Source: Sphingobium sp. TKS
GTDB lineage: Bacteria; Pseudomonadota; Alphaproteobacteria; Sphingomonadales; Sphingomonadaceae
Reading direction: 5' to 3'
Length of the DNA stretch: 64,000 nucleotides
Assembly (NCBI RefSeq): GCF_001563265.1
Contig: NZ_CP005083.1
Coordinates: forward strand, 2,483,001 to 2,547,000
Part shown: piece by piece, positions 45,393 through 53,736 of the stretch
Position numbering within the stretch: the first letter of the stretch is position 1
Layout of the letters: each line of letters begins with the position of its first letter
Translations under genes and position numbers: made by a program
Notes under the pieces: generated by a model
Database searches by the model: none
Told to the model about the DNA's origin: nothing
What the model saw: only the letters and a program-made list of their open reading frames with translations

Positions 45393-46136
45393 ATGGAACT
45401 GCGCGGAAAATACGGGATCGTAACCGGGGGCGGAAGTGGCATGGGCCGCGCTGCGGCTCTCGCCATGGCACGAGAGGGCGCGACGTTGCTTCTGGTCGGC
45501 CGCCGTCTTGCGCCGCTGGAAGACCTTTGCTCGGAGATCGCGGGCCTGGGCGGCACAGCCTTTGCTCACAGCGCGGACGTTTCGGTACGTGACGGGATCA
45601 AGGGCGTAGTGGACGCGGCGGTCAGCCGCTTCGGGAGGCTGGATCTCGCTTTCAACAACGCAGGCGGCCATGCCGATTTCAAGCCAATCGACCAGATCCC
45701 TGAGGACGAGGCCGAATGGGTGATCAACCTCAATTTCAAGGCCGTTTACTGGGGCGTGAAATACCAGTTCGAAGCGATGGCGGAGACAGGCGGCGCCATC
45801 GTCAACAATGCCTCGATCTTCGGGCTCAAGGCGATGCCGGGCCTGTCCCACTATGTCGCGAGCAAGTTCGCGGTCGTCGGGCTGACCAAGGCGGCCGCGC
45901 TGGACGGCGCCAAGGCGGGTATCCGGGTCAACGCGGTCTGTCCCGGCGGCACACTTACCCCCAATTTCCTGAAAGTCACCGGCGGAGACGCACATGCGAT
46001 GGATGATGCCGTGCCCATGGGGCGCATCGGCCAGCCCGCGGAAGTGGCCGAAGCAGTTGTTTGGCTCATGTCCCCACGCGCTGCCTATGTGACCGGCGCG
46101 GCGCTGCCGGTCGATGGCGGCATGTCCGCCGGGTGA
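45393..46136 (+). CDS. Short-chain dehydrogenase/reductase
   Basis: The 247-residue SDR has the cofactor motif TGGGSGMGRAAALAMA, NNAGGH and the catalytic Ser-Tyr-Lys set (NNASIFGLKAM, SHYVASKF), ending in VTGAALPVDGGMSAG. It may act on a dihydrodiol- or quinone-like intermediate of the pathway, but the substrate is not evident. The ATG at 45393 (MELRGKYGIVTG) was chosen over an upstream TTG that would add 12 residues without homology. Confidence 0.88.
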   Translation: MELRGKYGIVTGGGSGMGRAAALAMAREGATLLLVGRRLAPLEDLCSEIAGLGGTAFAHSADVSVRDGIKGVVDAAVSRFGRLDLAFNNAGGHADFKPIDQIPEDEAEWVINLNFKAVYWGVKYQFEAMAETGGAIVNNASIFGLKAMPGLSHYVASKFAVVGLTKAAALDGAKAGIRVNAVCPGGTLTPNFLKVTGGDAHAMDDAVPMGRIGQPAEVAEAVVWLMSPRAAYVTGAALPVDGGMSAG

Positions 46137-46189
46137 TGCGCTCTTCTTCTCAACTCTTGGTTCGTCAACACAAAACCGGATACCGATAA

Positions 46190-46966
46190 ATGTCCCAGCA
46201 ACACATAGCCGCCGAGCGCTTGCGTGAAGCCTATTCCAATGGAGCCGTTGCGCCCTTGCGCGATATCCTCGCGGTTGATGATGGCGCGGGCGCTTACGCC
46301 ATTCAGTCGATCAACACGCGTCACTGGATTGATCAGGGCCGCCGCGTGGCGGGGCGCAAGGTCGGACTGACGGCCAAGGCGGTGCAGGCGCAGCTTGGCG
46401 TGGATCAACCCGATTTCGGCGTGCTGTTCGAAGACATGGCGGTGGCCGATGGTGGCACCGTTCCCGTCAGCCGCCTGCTCCAGCCCAAGGCGGAGGCTGA
46501 AGTCGCGCTGATCCTTGGGGCTGATTTGCCGGATCGTACGGTAATTCGCGAGGAACTGGAGGCAGCTATTGCCGAGGTGGCGGCGGCCATCGAAATCGTC
46601 GACAGCCGGATCGCGGACTGGAAGATCAGTTTCGCAGATACCGTCGCCGATAACGGCTCATCAGGTCTCTACGTGCTGAGCAATACCCGCCATGAACTCG
46701 CCGGGCTCGACCTGTGGACCTGCGGTATGGTGCTCGAGAAGAACGGGGAGATCGCGTCGCTTGGCGCGGGCGCAGCGTGTCTGGGCCACCCCCTCAACGC
46801 AGCCATTTGGCTCGCAAACCTGCTTGCCGAGCAGGGAGAACCGCTGCGCAAGGGCGACTTGATCCTTACCGGCGCGCTCGGCCCAATGGTGCCGATCGCC
46901 GCGGGCGACATTGTCAGGGCCACCATCGGTGGCCTTGGCACTGTCTCCTTCTCTTACAGGGACTGA
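46190..46966 (+). CDS. mhpD: 2-keto-4-pentenoate hydratase
   Basis: The enzyme adds water to 2-hydroxypenta-2,4-dienoate to give 4-hydroxy-2-oxovalerate. The 258-residue protein has family text GRKVGLTAKAVQAQLGVDQP, PKAEAEVALILG, EIVDSRIADWK and LGHPLNAAIWLANLL. It is followed 3 bases later by the acetaldehyde dehydrogenase and aldolase genes, the standard meta-cleavage lower pathway set. Confidence 0.92.
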   Translation: MSQQHIAAERLREAYSNGAVAPLRDILAVDDGAGAYAIQSINTRHWIDQGRRVAGRKVGLTAKAVQAQLGVDQPDFGVLFEDMAVADGGTVPVSRLLQPKAEAEVALILGADLPDRTVIREELEAAIAEVAAAIEIVDSRIADWKISFADTVADNGSSGLYVLSNTRHELAGLDLWTCGMVLEKNGEIASLGAGAACLGHPLNAAIWLANLLAEQGEPLRKGDLILTGALGPMVPIAAGDIVRATIGGLGTVSFSYRD

Positions 46967-46969
46967 CTC

Positions 46970-47926
46970 ATGAGCGACAAACTTCCCGTTGCGATCATCG
47001 GATCCGGCAACATCGGGACCGATCTTATGATCAAGGTGATGCGTCTTTCCGACAGTCTGCAGATGGGTGCCCTTGTCGGCATCGACCCTGAATCGGATGG
47101 CCTGAAGCGCGCCGAGCGGCTCGGCGTCCCCACCACTGCTGAAGGTGTCGCTGGCCTGGTAGCAATGCCCGGGTTCGAAAAGATCGGCATCGTCTTCGAT
47201 GCGACGTCTGCAGGAGCCCATTCCCGGAACAACGAGATCCTCCAGCGCCACGGCAAGCATGTGGTCGATCTGACGCCCGCTGCCATCGGCCCGCACGTCA
47301 TACCGCCGGTCAATGGTGACGATCATCTCGATGCCCGCAATGTGAACATGGTGACCTGCGGCGGTCAGGCAACGATCCCGATCGTCCACGCGATCAACCG
47401 TGTCGCCAAGGTCCACTATGGCGAGATCGTAGCGTCAATTGCGTCGAAAAGTGCTGGGCCCGGCACCCGCGCCAACATCGACGAGTTCACCGAGACGACC
47501 AGCCAGGCCATCGAGCAGGTCGGCGGCGCGACGCGGGGCAAGGCTATTATCGTTCTCAATCCCGCCGAACCGCCGCTGATCATGCGCGACACGGTCTATT
47601 GCCTCACCGAGGTGGCCAATACGGCCGCCATCGAACAGTCGGTGGCGCAGATGGTGGCGCAGGTGCAGGACTATGTTCCGGGCTACCGTCTGAAGCAGCC
47701 CGTTCAGTTTGAACATGTCGGATCCAATTACCCGCTCCGCATCCCGGAAATGGCGGACACCGGTCAAACCGAGTTCACCGGACTGAAGGTCAGCGTGTTC
47801 CTCGAGGTCGAGGGCGCCGCCCATTATTTGCCTGCGTATGCTGGCAATCTCGACATCATGACGTCCGCGGCGCTCCGGACCGCCGAAAAGATCGCGCAGC
47901 GTCTTCGCGAAGGAGTTTCGGCATGA
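46970..47926 (+). CDS. mhpF: Acetaldehyde dehydrogenase (acetylating)
   Basis: The enzyme converts acetaldehyde, channelled from the aldolase, to acetyl-CoA with NAD+ and CoA. The 318-residue protein has [15 protein letters not shown] (nucleotide fold), [17 protein letters not shown] containing the catalytic Cys, and [14 protein letters not shown]. It forms a bifunctional complex with the aldolase encoded next, with an ATGA-type overlap. Confidence 0.95.
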   Translation: MSDKLPVAIIGSGNIGTDLMIKVMRLSDSLQMGALVGIDPESDGLKRAERLGVPTTAEGVAGLVAMPGFEKIGIVFDATSAGAHSRNNEILQRHGKHVVDLTPAAIGPHVIPPVNGDDHLDARNVNMVTCGGQATIPIVHAINRVAKVHYGEIVASIASKSAGPGTRANIDEFTETTSQAIEQVGGATRGKAIIVLNPAEPPLIMRDTVYCLTEVANTAAIEQSVAQMVAQVQDYVPGYRLKQPVQFEHVGSNYPLRIPEMADTGQTEFTGLKVSVFLEVEGAAHYLPAYAGNLDIMTSAALRTAEKIAQRLREGVSA

Positions 47927-48954
47927 CCTTCGATCCAACCCGCGACAAGCTGTATATCCAGGATGTCACTCTGCGCGATGGTATGCACGCCGTGCGACAT
48001 CAGTACGGAATCGATCACGTGATCGCGATTGCAAGGGCGCTGGACCGTGCGAAGGTCGATGCGATCGAGGTCGCCCATGGCGATGGCCTTTCAGGTTCCT
48101 CCTTCAACTATGGCTTTGGCGCACACACCGATTGGGACTGGATCGGCGCGGTGGCCGAAGTGTTGGAGCACAGCGTACTCACGACGCTGCTTTTGCCTGG
48201 TATCGGCACGATCCATGATCTGAAACGTGCTCACGAGATGGGCGTGCGTTCGGTGCGGGTGGCGACCCACTGCACCGAGGCTGACGTCGCGAAGCAACAT
48301 ATCGAATATGCGCGCGGCCTCGGGATGGACGTGTCGGGCTTTCTGATGATGAGCCACATGTCAGAACCGGAGGCGCTGGCCAAACAGGCGCTGCTGATGG
48401 AAAGCTACGGCGCCCACTGCGTCTATGTGACGGACAGCGGCGGTGCGATGACGATGGACCAGTATGCCGCGCGCCTTGCGGCCTATGACCGCGTGCTGAA
48501 GCCGGAAACCCAGCGCGGCGTTCATGCGCACCACAACCTCAGCCTTGGCGTCGCGAACAGCGTGGTTGCGGTTCAGGGCGGTGCGGTGCGTGTCGATGCC
48601 AGTCTGGCGGGCATGGGCGCCGGGGCAGGCAATGCGCCGCTCGAAGTATTCATTGCGGCCGCTGACGTGATGGGCTGGAACCACGGCACGGACTTGTTCG
48701 CGCTGATGGACGCCGGTGAAGAACTTGTCCGCCCCTTGCAGGATCGCCCGGTGCGGGTGGACCGGGAGACGCTGACGCTCGGCTATGCGGGGGTCTATTC
48801 CTCTTTCCTGCGTCACGCGGAAAAGGCGGCGGCCGAATATGGCCTCGATACCCGCGCAATTCTGGTCGAACTGGGCCGCCGCAAGATGGTGGGCGGACAG
48901 GAAGACATGATCGTCGACGTTGCTCTCGACATGCTCAACGACAAGGCCGGCTGA
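47923..48954 (+). CDS. mhpE: 4-hydroxy-2-oxovalerate aldolase
   Basis: The enzyme splits 4-hydroxy-2-oxovalerate to pyruvate and acetaldehyde. The 343-residue HMGL-like TIM-barrel has [34 protein letters not shown], the metal site [13 protein letters not shown] and the C-terminal communication domain [15 protein letters not shown]. It overlaps mhpF by 4 bases. Confidence 0.95.
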   Translation: MTFDPTRDKLYIQDVTLRDGMHAVRHQYGIDHVIAIARALDRAKVDAIEVAHGDGLSGSSFNYGFGAHTDWDWIGAVAEVLEHSVLTTLLLPGIGTIHDLKRAHEMGVRSVRVATHCTEADVAKQHIEYARGLGMDVSGFLMMSHMSEPEALAKQALLMESYGAHCVYVTDSGGAMTMDQYAARLAAYDRVLKPETQRGVHAHHNLSLGVANSVVAVQGGAVRVDASLAGMGAGAGNAPLEVFIAAADVMGWNHGTDLFALMDAGEELVRPLQDRPVRVDRETLTLGYAGVYSSFLRHAEKAAAEYGLDTRAILVELGRRKMVGGQEDMIVDVALDMLNDKAG

Positions 48955-48991
48955 TGCGCCACGCCCCACACACATTCTGGCTGGAGCCGTG

Positions 48992-49849
48992 ATGATGACC
49001 ATCAGTGAAGAAAATGCGAGCCATTTCGTCACCGTTGCGGAAGGCGATGGCGAACTGAATATTCACTATAACGACTTCCGCGCCGGATCGCGAGTGGTCG
49101 TGATGCTGCACGGGTCCGGTCCGGGCGCGAGCGGCTGGGCGAACTTTCACCGCAATGTCGAGCCGCTGGTGGATGCTGGCTTTCGCGTCCTGCTGATCGA
49201 CGTGCCGGGTTGGGGGAAGAGCGACAGCATCGTCAACGCCGGTTCGCGTTCTGACCTCAATGCCCGCATCGTGAAGGGCGTCATCGACGCGCTCGGAATC
49301 GACCGGGTGGATATGCTCGGGAATTCTATGGGCGGGCACAGCGCGGTCGCCTTTGCGCTCACCTATCCCGAGCAGACCGGCAAGCTGGTGCTGATGGGAG
49401 GCGGAACAGGCGGGGCCAGCCTGTTCGCCCCGATGCCGACCGAAGGCATCAAGTTGCTCAACGCGCTATATCGCGACCCTACGTTGGAGAACCTGAAGCG
49501 GTTCAATGACGTCTTCGTGTTCGATCCCAGCGTGCTTACAGGCGATCTGCTCAATGTTCGGCTTGCCAATATGCTGGATCGGCGCGACCATCTGGAGAAT
49601 TTTCTAAAGTCCTCTGAGCTCAATCCGCGCCAGTTCCCGGACTTCGGCCCCAGACTGCCCGCCATCGCTGCACCGACGCTGATCGTCTGGGGGCGTCAGG
49701 ACCGGGTTGTCCCCATGGACGCAGGCCTACGCCTGGTCGCGGGCATCCCGGATTCGCGGCTGCACATCTTCAACCAGTGCGGACACTGGGCACAGTGGGA
49801 ACATGCCGATGAGTTCAACCGGATGGTGCTGGATTTCCTGCGCCACTGA
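48992..49849 (+). CDS. mhpC: 2-hydroxy-6-oxonona-2,4-dienedioate hydrolase (MhpC)
   Basis: This alpha/beta hydrolase cleaves the C-C bond of the dihydroxyphenylpropionate ring-fission product, giving 2-hydroxypentadienoate and succinate. The 285-residue protein has the nucleophile elbow GNSMGGHS and catalytic His in [14 protein letters not shown]. Long stretches ([55 protein letters not shown]) are very close to E. coli MhpC as I recall it. That points to a propionate side chain on the substrate. CTGGAG precedes the ATG at 48992. Confidence 0.92.
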   Translation: MMTISEENASHFVTVAEGDGELNIHYNDFRAGSRVVVMLHGSGPGASGWANFHRNVEPLVDAGFRVLLIDVPGWGKSDSIVNAGSRSDLNARIVKGVIDALGIDRVDMLGNSMGGHSAVAFALTYPEQTGKLVLMGGGTGGASLFAPMPTEGIKLLNALYRDPTLENLKRFNDVFVFDPSVLTGDLLNVRLANMLDRRDHLENFLKSSELNPRQFPDFGPRLPAIAAPTLIVWGRQDRVVPMDAGLRLVAGIPDSRLHIFNQCGHWAQWEHADEFNRMVLDFLRH

Positions 49850-49906
49850 TCGGTTACGGCTACACCTGCACCATGAGCCCGCAAAAGCGGGGAGAGGAAC
49901 GAGGCG

Positions 49907-50857
49907 ATGATTATGGGGGCCATCTGCATGAGCCATTCCCCGCTCATGGACCGTAACCGCACCGAGCCGGAAGCCGAGCAGCGTTTCCACGCGGCCGTGG
50001 CGGAGAGTGCGCGAATATTAGAGGAGATGCGCCCCGATCTTCTCGTCGTCTTCTATCCCGACCATATGAACGGCTTTCAATACAACATCCTGCCGCCATT
50101 CTGCATCGGTGCCCGGGCTCGCTCGCTAGGAGACTATGGCTCCGTGCCGGGAGCAATGCCGGTGGACGAGGAAGCGGCCCTTTCGCTTTCGGCCTCGGTG
50201 ATAGACCAAGGCGTGGATGCTGCCTTGTCGTTTGACATGCTGGTCGACCATGGCGCGACCCAACCGCTCGAGCTGCTGTTTTCCAAAATAGGGGCGGAAT
50301 TGCCGCGGCTCGTCCCGATATTCATCAATTGCGCCGCCGCACCGCGCCCGCCTTTCCAGCGTACCCGTGTGCTAGGCGAGGCCGTAGGCGAATGGGCGAA
50401 GGGCCGACCCGAACGGATCGTGTTCATCGGCTCCGGCGGCCTGTCGCACGATCCGCCGCTCCCCAACATCGCCACTGCCAGCCCCGAAGCGCGGGCACGG
50501 ATGATCGCGGGGGGCGAAACATCCTTTGCCGATCGCGCCGCGCGACAGGGCAATGTCTTCCGGGCCGCTGCGGCTTTCAAAAGCGGCGGGACAGGTTTGC
50601 GGAACCTCAATCCCGAGTGGGACAGGCATTTCATGGCCGCAATGGCGAATGGAGAGATCAGCATCGCAGACCACTGGAATGAGTCCGATCTAATTGAGTC
50701 GTGTGGGGGCGGCGTCAATGAAGTGCGCTGTTGGATTGCCGCCATGGCAGCGCTTGCCCGGTCCCGTCCGTACCAGGTTGTCAGCCAATATTATGAACCC
50801 ATACCTGAATGGATCACCGGCATGGGGATGCTAACAGCGCGATCAGGACAAATCTGA
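49907..50857 (+). CDS. mhpB: 3-carboxyethylcatechol (2,3-dihydroxyphenylpropionate) 1,2-dioxygenase
   Basis: This LigB-type class III extradiol dioxygenase opens 3-(2,3-dihydroxyphenyl)propionate. The 316-residue protein has MSHSPLMDR, FYPDHMNGFQYNILPPFCIG, VDHGATQPLELL, FIGSGGLSHDPPLPN and PIPEWITGMG, matching MhpB family signatures including the metal and acid/base histidines. It is the last gene of the 11-kb operon. It fixes the central intermediate of the pathway as dihydroxyphenylpropionate or a close analogue. Confidence 0.9.
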   Translation: MIMGAICMSHSPLMDRNRTEPEAEQRFHAAVAESARILEEMRPDLLVVFYPDHMNGFQYNILPPFCIGARARSLGDYGSVPGAMPVDEEAALSLSASVIDQGVDAALSFDMLVDHGATQPLELLFSKIGAELPRLVPIFINCAAAPRPPFQRTRVLGEAVGEWAKGRPERIVFIGSGGLSHDPPLPNIATASPEARARMIAGGETSFADRAARQGNVFRAAAAFKSGGTGLRNLNPEWDRHFMAAMANGEISIADHWNESDLIESCGGGVNEVRCWIAAMAALARSRPYQVVSQYYEPIPEWITGMGMLTARSGQI

Positions 50858-50960
50858 TGCTACTAAACTGCATTTGATATCGGAATAGTATCTACAGATG
50901 TATTTAATAGGGGGGGGATATTTATTTTATGTAGAAAATGTATGATTGGCGGAGTGGTAG

Positions 50961-51872
50961 TTGCCTTTCAATATTTGTCAGCTTCGTTATGCAATCGCCG
51001 CGGCGGATCATGGCAGTTTCTACCGGGCTGCGCGCGTGCTGAACGTGGAGCAGTCCACGTTGAGCCGGGCTATCCTCAAACTGGAGCGCGTCATCGGCGG
51101 CCGGATTTTCAACCGCTCGCAGGCCGGTGTCAGCATAACGCTCGCCGGCGCACAGTTTATTCGCGCGGCGCGGCACATGGTGGCGAGCGCGGACAAGATG
51201 GTTACGACCATGCGGGCGGCGGGTCAGGGCCGCGCCGGCGGCCTCGCGATCGGGCACAACAGCGCGATCTCGACGGGTTATCTGCGGGCGGCGATGCTGG
51301 GCTGGCTGGCGGCCAATCCAGATGTAGAGATCGACGGTATGGAAGCCGATCGGGGCGCGCTGCTGGCAGGGTTGGACACGGGTGAGATCGATATTGCCAT
51401 CCTGATCGGGGAAGCAAACCATGTCGATTTGCGCCGCGAGCCGTTTTGGACTGAGCGTGTCATGGCCGCGCTGCCGGCCAATCATACCCTTGCCGCGAGC
51501 GAAACCGTTCACTGGACCGATTTGCGGCGCGAGCGCTTTCTGCTGCCCGCCGCCGATCCCGGCCCGGAAATTCGCGACCTGCTGCTCGGCCGCCTGATGG
51601 TGGCGGGCGAGCCTCCCGACATCAGGATGCATCAGGCCAGCCGCGAGGCGATCCTGAGCGTGCTGGGCGGCGGGTCGGCCGTGTCGATCGTCTGCGAGGG
51701 CGCGACGGGCGCGCGCTATCCCGATGTCGTCTATCGCCCCGTCCAGGGCGAGCAGGGGCCGGCCTTCATCAGCTATTCGGGCTACTGGCGAAAGGACAAC
51801 TGCAATCCCGCGCTGAGGCGTTTCCTCGCCTTCGTGCGCGACCGCCATGCGCTGTCCTTCGACATCCCGTGA
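50961..51872 (+). CDS. LysR-family regulator, probably of the conjugative element
   Basis: The 303-residue protein has an N-terminal HTH (LRYAIAAADHGSFYRAARVLNVEQSTLSRAI) and a substrate-binding domain. It uses a TTG start six bases after GGAG. A 3' remnant of a related gene lies next to the other TrbK-like/DUF2274 copy at 27730-27861, so it belongs to the element block rather than the catabolic operon. The 103-base gap before it is AT-rich and has a run of eight G (50910-50917). Confidence 0.85.
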   Translation: MPFNICQLRYAIAAADHGSFYRAARVLNVEQSTLSRAILKLERVIGGRIFNRSQAGVSITLAGAQFIRAARHMVASADKMVTTMRAAGQGRAGGLAIGHNSAISTGYLRAAMLGWLAANPDVEIDGMEADRGALLAGLDTGEIDIAILIGEANHVDLRREPFWTERVMAALPANHTLAASETVHWTDLRRERFLLPAADPGPEIRDLLLGRLMVAGEPPDIRMHQASREAILSVLGGGSAVSIVCEGATGARYPDVVYRPVQGEQGPAFISYSGYWRKDNCNPALRRFLAFVRDRHALSFDIP

Positions 51873-51958
51873 ACGCGCGATGCAGTGAGATGTGACGTTA
51901 ACAGGCCGGATCGCAACCAACGGCCGGACTGATTTGGAACCGGACAAAGAAGCGCATC

Positions 51959-52282
51959 ATGGCGCAAGGCGAGATAATCACCATCGTGCTGCTTACGCTG
52001 GTCGTCCAGTTCGGAGCGGGCTTCGTCATGCTTGGGGACCTGACCGAAATCCTTCGGTCCCGACGTGATGGTCTAGGATGCGGCGCGGCTTTCGGTATTG
52101 CAGAGTTACTTGTCCGCCTTTTCCTCTTTGGGCGCGATAACATCGCAAAGCGAGCCGCTGAGGCTGCGGCCGACCACTACGCCGAACGCGGCCAGCGCCT
52201 TCTTCGACAGGCACATGACGCGCGGCCCCGGCCCACGAAGCTGGACGCGCAGGAGCGCCGCAGGCGGTTCTTGGGTAACTGA
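51959..52282 (+). pseudogene. Chimeric TrbK-like small gene, middle replaced
   Basis: The frame is open for 107 codons, starting MAQGEIITIVLLTLVVQFGAG like the intact copy at 27893 and ending LDAQERRRRFLGN like it. The middle (about 52060-52249) has no similarity to that copy and instead carries an antisense trbI fragment. The double-Cys tail is lost, so the protein is probably non-functional although uninterrupted. Confidence 0.55.
52106..52249 (-). pseudogene. Antisense fragment of a trbI 5' region
   Basis: The minus-strand text VQLRGPGPRVMCLSKKALAA, then FGVVVGRSLSGSL ending at a stop (52106-52108), aligns with FQLRGHPPRVMRLSRKALAVVG...GGSL near the N-terminus of the intact TrbI. It is about 48 codons long, with no start and divergent in sequence. 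It therefore comes from a related but different element, not from duplication of the neighbouring gene. Confidence 0.65.
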
Positions 52283-52426
52283 CCCTAGCCGGACGTCTCA
52301 GCCCTTGGCGTCACGGCGGCGGGAGAAGCCCCGGTCGCTCGCCATAAACTTCGCCAGCATCGGCGAAACGAGCTTTTCGGGAGGAATGGCGTCCCCGCCG
52401 GTCTCGGCCGCGAGCATAGCGGCGTA
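52250..52426. repeat. Direct repeat, right copy (partner 28169-28344)
   Basis: About 177 bases match 28169-28344 in the same orientation. This copy runs on into the complete DUF2274 gene and the trb operon, whereas the left copy breaks off into the catabolic island. Confidence 0.85.
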
Positions 52427-52519
52427 TGCCGCAAGATCGCGGTGGACGGAAGCCGGCAGCTCCACTGTCAGCTTCACGGGGCGGTCGTCGGCGAGCGGAC
52501 CCAGCTTTAACTTCGTCAT
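52298..52519 (-). CDS. DUF2274 protein of the trb operon
   Basis: The 73-residue protein reads MTKLKLGPLADDRPVKLTVELPASVHRDLAAYAA at its start (residues 15-20 onward resemble a ribbon-helix-helix or antitoxin-like strand-helix). It is the usual last gene of this type of trb operon and overlaps trbI by 4 bases. Function unknown; a small DNA-binding regulator is possible. Confidence 0.85.
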   Translation of the reverse strand: MTKLKLGPLADDRPVKLTVELPASVHRDLAAYAAMLAAETGGDAIPPEKLVSPMLAKFMASDRGFSRRRDAKG

Positions 52520-53736
52520 CTTGTTGCTCCCACCGGTTCAAGCACCAGGTCGCGGGTGAGAACCACGCGCAAAGGATGCCCCGGTCGTATTGTGAGCGTC
52601 GGCTGCACGTTGAGCTGCCGCCGAACGATCTGCTGGCCGGTCTGATTGATGGTGTCCTGCGAGCCGCGTCGCAACGCGCGGGTCAGGTTGTCTTCATCGT
52701 CCGCGCCTAGCTCGGCGCCCGCGCCAAGCAGGGTCGAGATGGCCGCGGCCTTGAGCAGATTGCCCCAATGCTGGTTTACGCGGTCCTGTAGGCCCGCGAA
52801 GCCTGCACCGTCGGCGCCGGGCTGGCGCTCGAGAACGACCGAGCGGCCGTCCGGCATGATGAGCCGATCCCAGGCGAGCAGCACGCGGGTCTGCCCGGCG
52901 GCGATCTTGCTGTCATACTCGCCGATCAGGCGGGCGCCCTGCGGGATGAGCAGGATGCGGCCGGTTGGGCTATCATAGACGTTGGCCGTCACTTGGGCGG
53001 TGATCTGGCCGGGCAGGTCCGAACGGACGCCGGTGATGAGCGCGGCCGGGATGATGCTGCCGGCCTGCACGAGGTTCGGGGATGCCGGCGCGGTCAGTCG
53101 CTCGACGCTGACCGTGCGCTGGTTGGCCGCCGGCGCCATGAAGGCGCGCTTGCCGGCCTGATCGCCTTGCGCTTCCTGCTGAGTCGGTTCCTGCGCGGAA
53201 GGCGCCGGCAAGCCCGGCGTCGAGACCGGCTCCGCACCCGCGCGCGGGCCGCCGCTGCCGAGGAACACCGAGCTGGTGCGGGCCGCATCGCGCTCCTGCG
53301 CCGCACGTTGCCGAGCCGCCTCCGCGGCCTGCGCGCGCGGATCGGGCGGACCTGGCCGCGCGCCGATCGGCGGCACGGGCACGTCCTCGCCGCGCTGCTG
53401 CGCCGACACGATCGGGCGGCCGAGGTCGCCGGGGAGTGGCGGGCCTAGCCGGGGCGCCTGCGCATAATCGCGCGGGCCGGACGTGATCGTCTCGGACGTA
53501 GCGCGACTGTCGGTGTTGTAGAGTTCCTGCGCGGCTCGATCGCCCGGCGGCCGTAGCGCGTATATCAATGAACCACCTATGCCGAGCCCGGCGGCCACGC
53601 CGACGACGGCGAGCGCCTTGCGGGACAGCCGCATGACGCGGGGCGGATGGCCGCGAAGCTGGAACGCGGCGGGATCGGGGCGAGCGGCCTGCGGCTCCGA
53701 CCGCGCTTCGGCTGGCGCATCGTGGCTGTCGGTCAC
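52516..53736 (-). CDS. trbI: Conjugal transfer protein TrbI (VirB10-like)
   Basis: TrbI spans the envelope as the scaffold of the type IV secretion channel. The 406-residue protein has one membrane helix (ALAVVGVAAGLGIGGSLIYAL, about 42-60), a proline-rich periplasmic linker and a C-terminal VirB10 barrel (GSIIPAALITGVRSDLPGQI, LLIPQGARLIGEYDS, RLIMPDGRSVVL). The GTG at 53736 overlaps the trbG stop (GTGA). Longer upstream frames overlap trbG and are shadows. Confidence 0.93.
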   Translation of the reverse strand: MTDSHDAPAEARSEPQAARPDPAAFQLRGHPPRVMRLSRKALAVVGVAAGLGIGGSLIYALRPPGDRAAQELYNTDSRATSETITSGPRDYAQAPRLGPPLPGDLGRPIVSAQQRGEDVPVPPIGARPGPPDPRAQAAEAARQRAAQERDAARTSSVFLGSGGPRAGAEPVSTPGLPAPSAQEPTQQEAQGDQAGKRAFMAPAANQRTVSVERLTAPASPNLVQAGSIIPAALITGVRSDLPGQITAQVTANVYDSPTGRILLIPQGARLIGEYDSKIAAGQTRVLLAWDRLIMPDGRSVVLERQPGADGAGFAGLQDRVNQHWGNLLKAAAISTLLGAGAELGADDEDNLTRALRRGSQDTINQTGQQIVRRQLNVQPTLTIRPGHPLRVVLTRDLVLEPVGATR

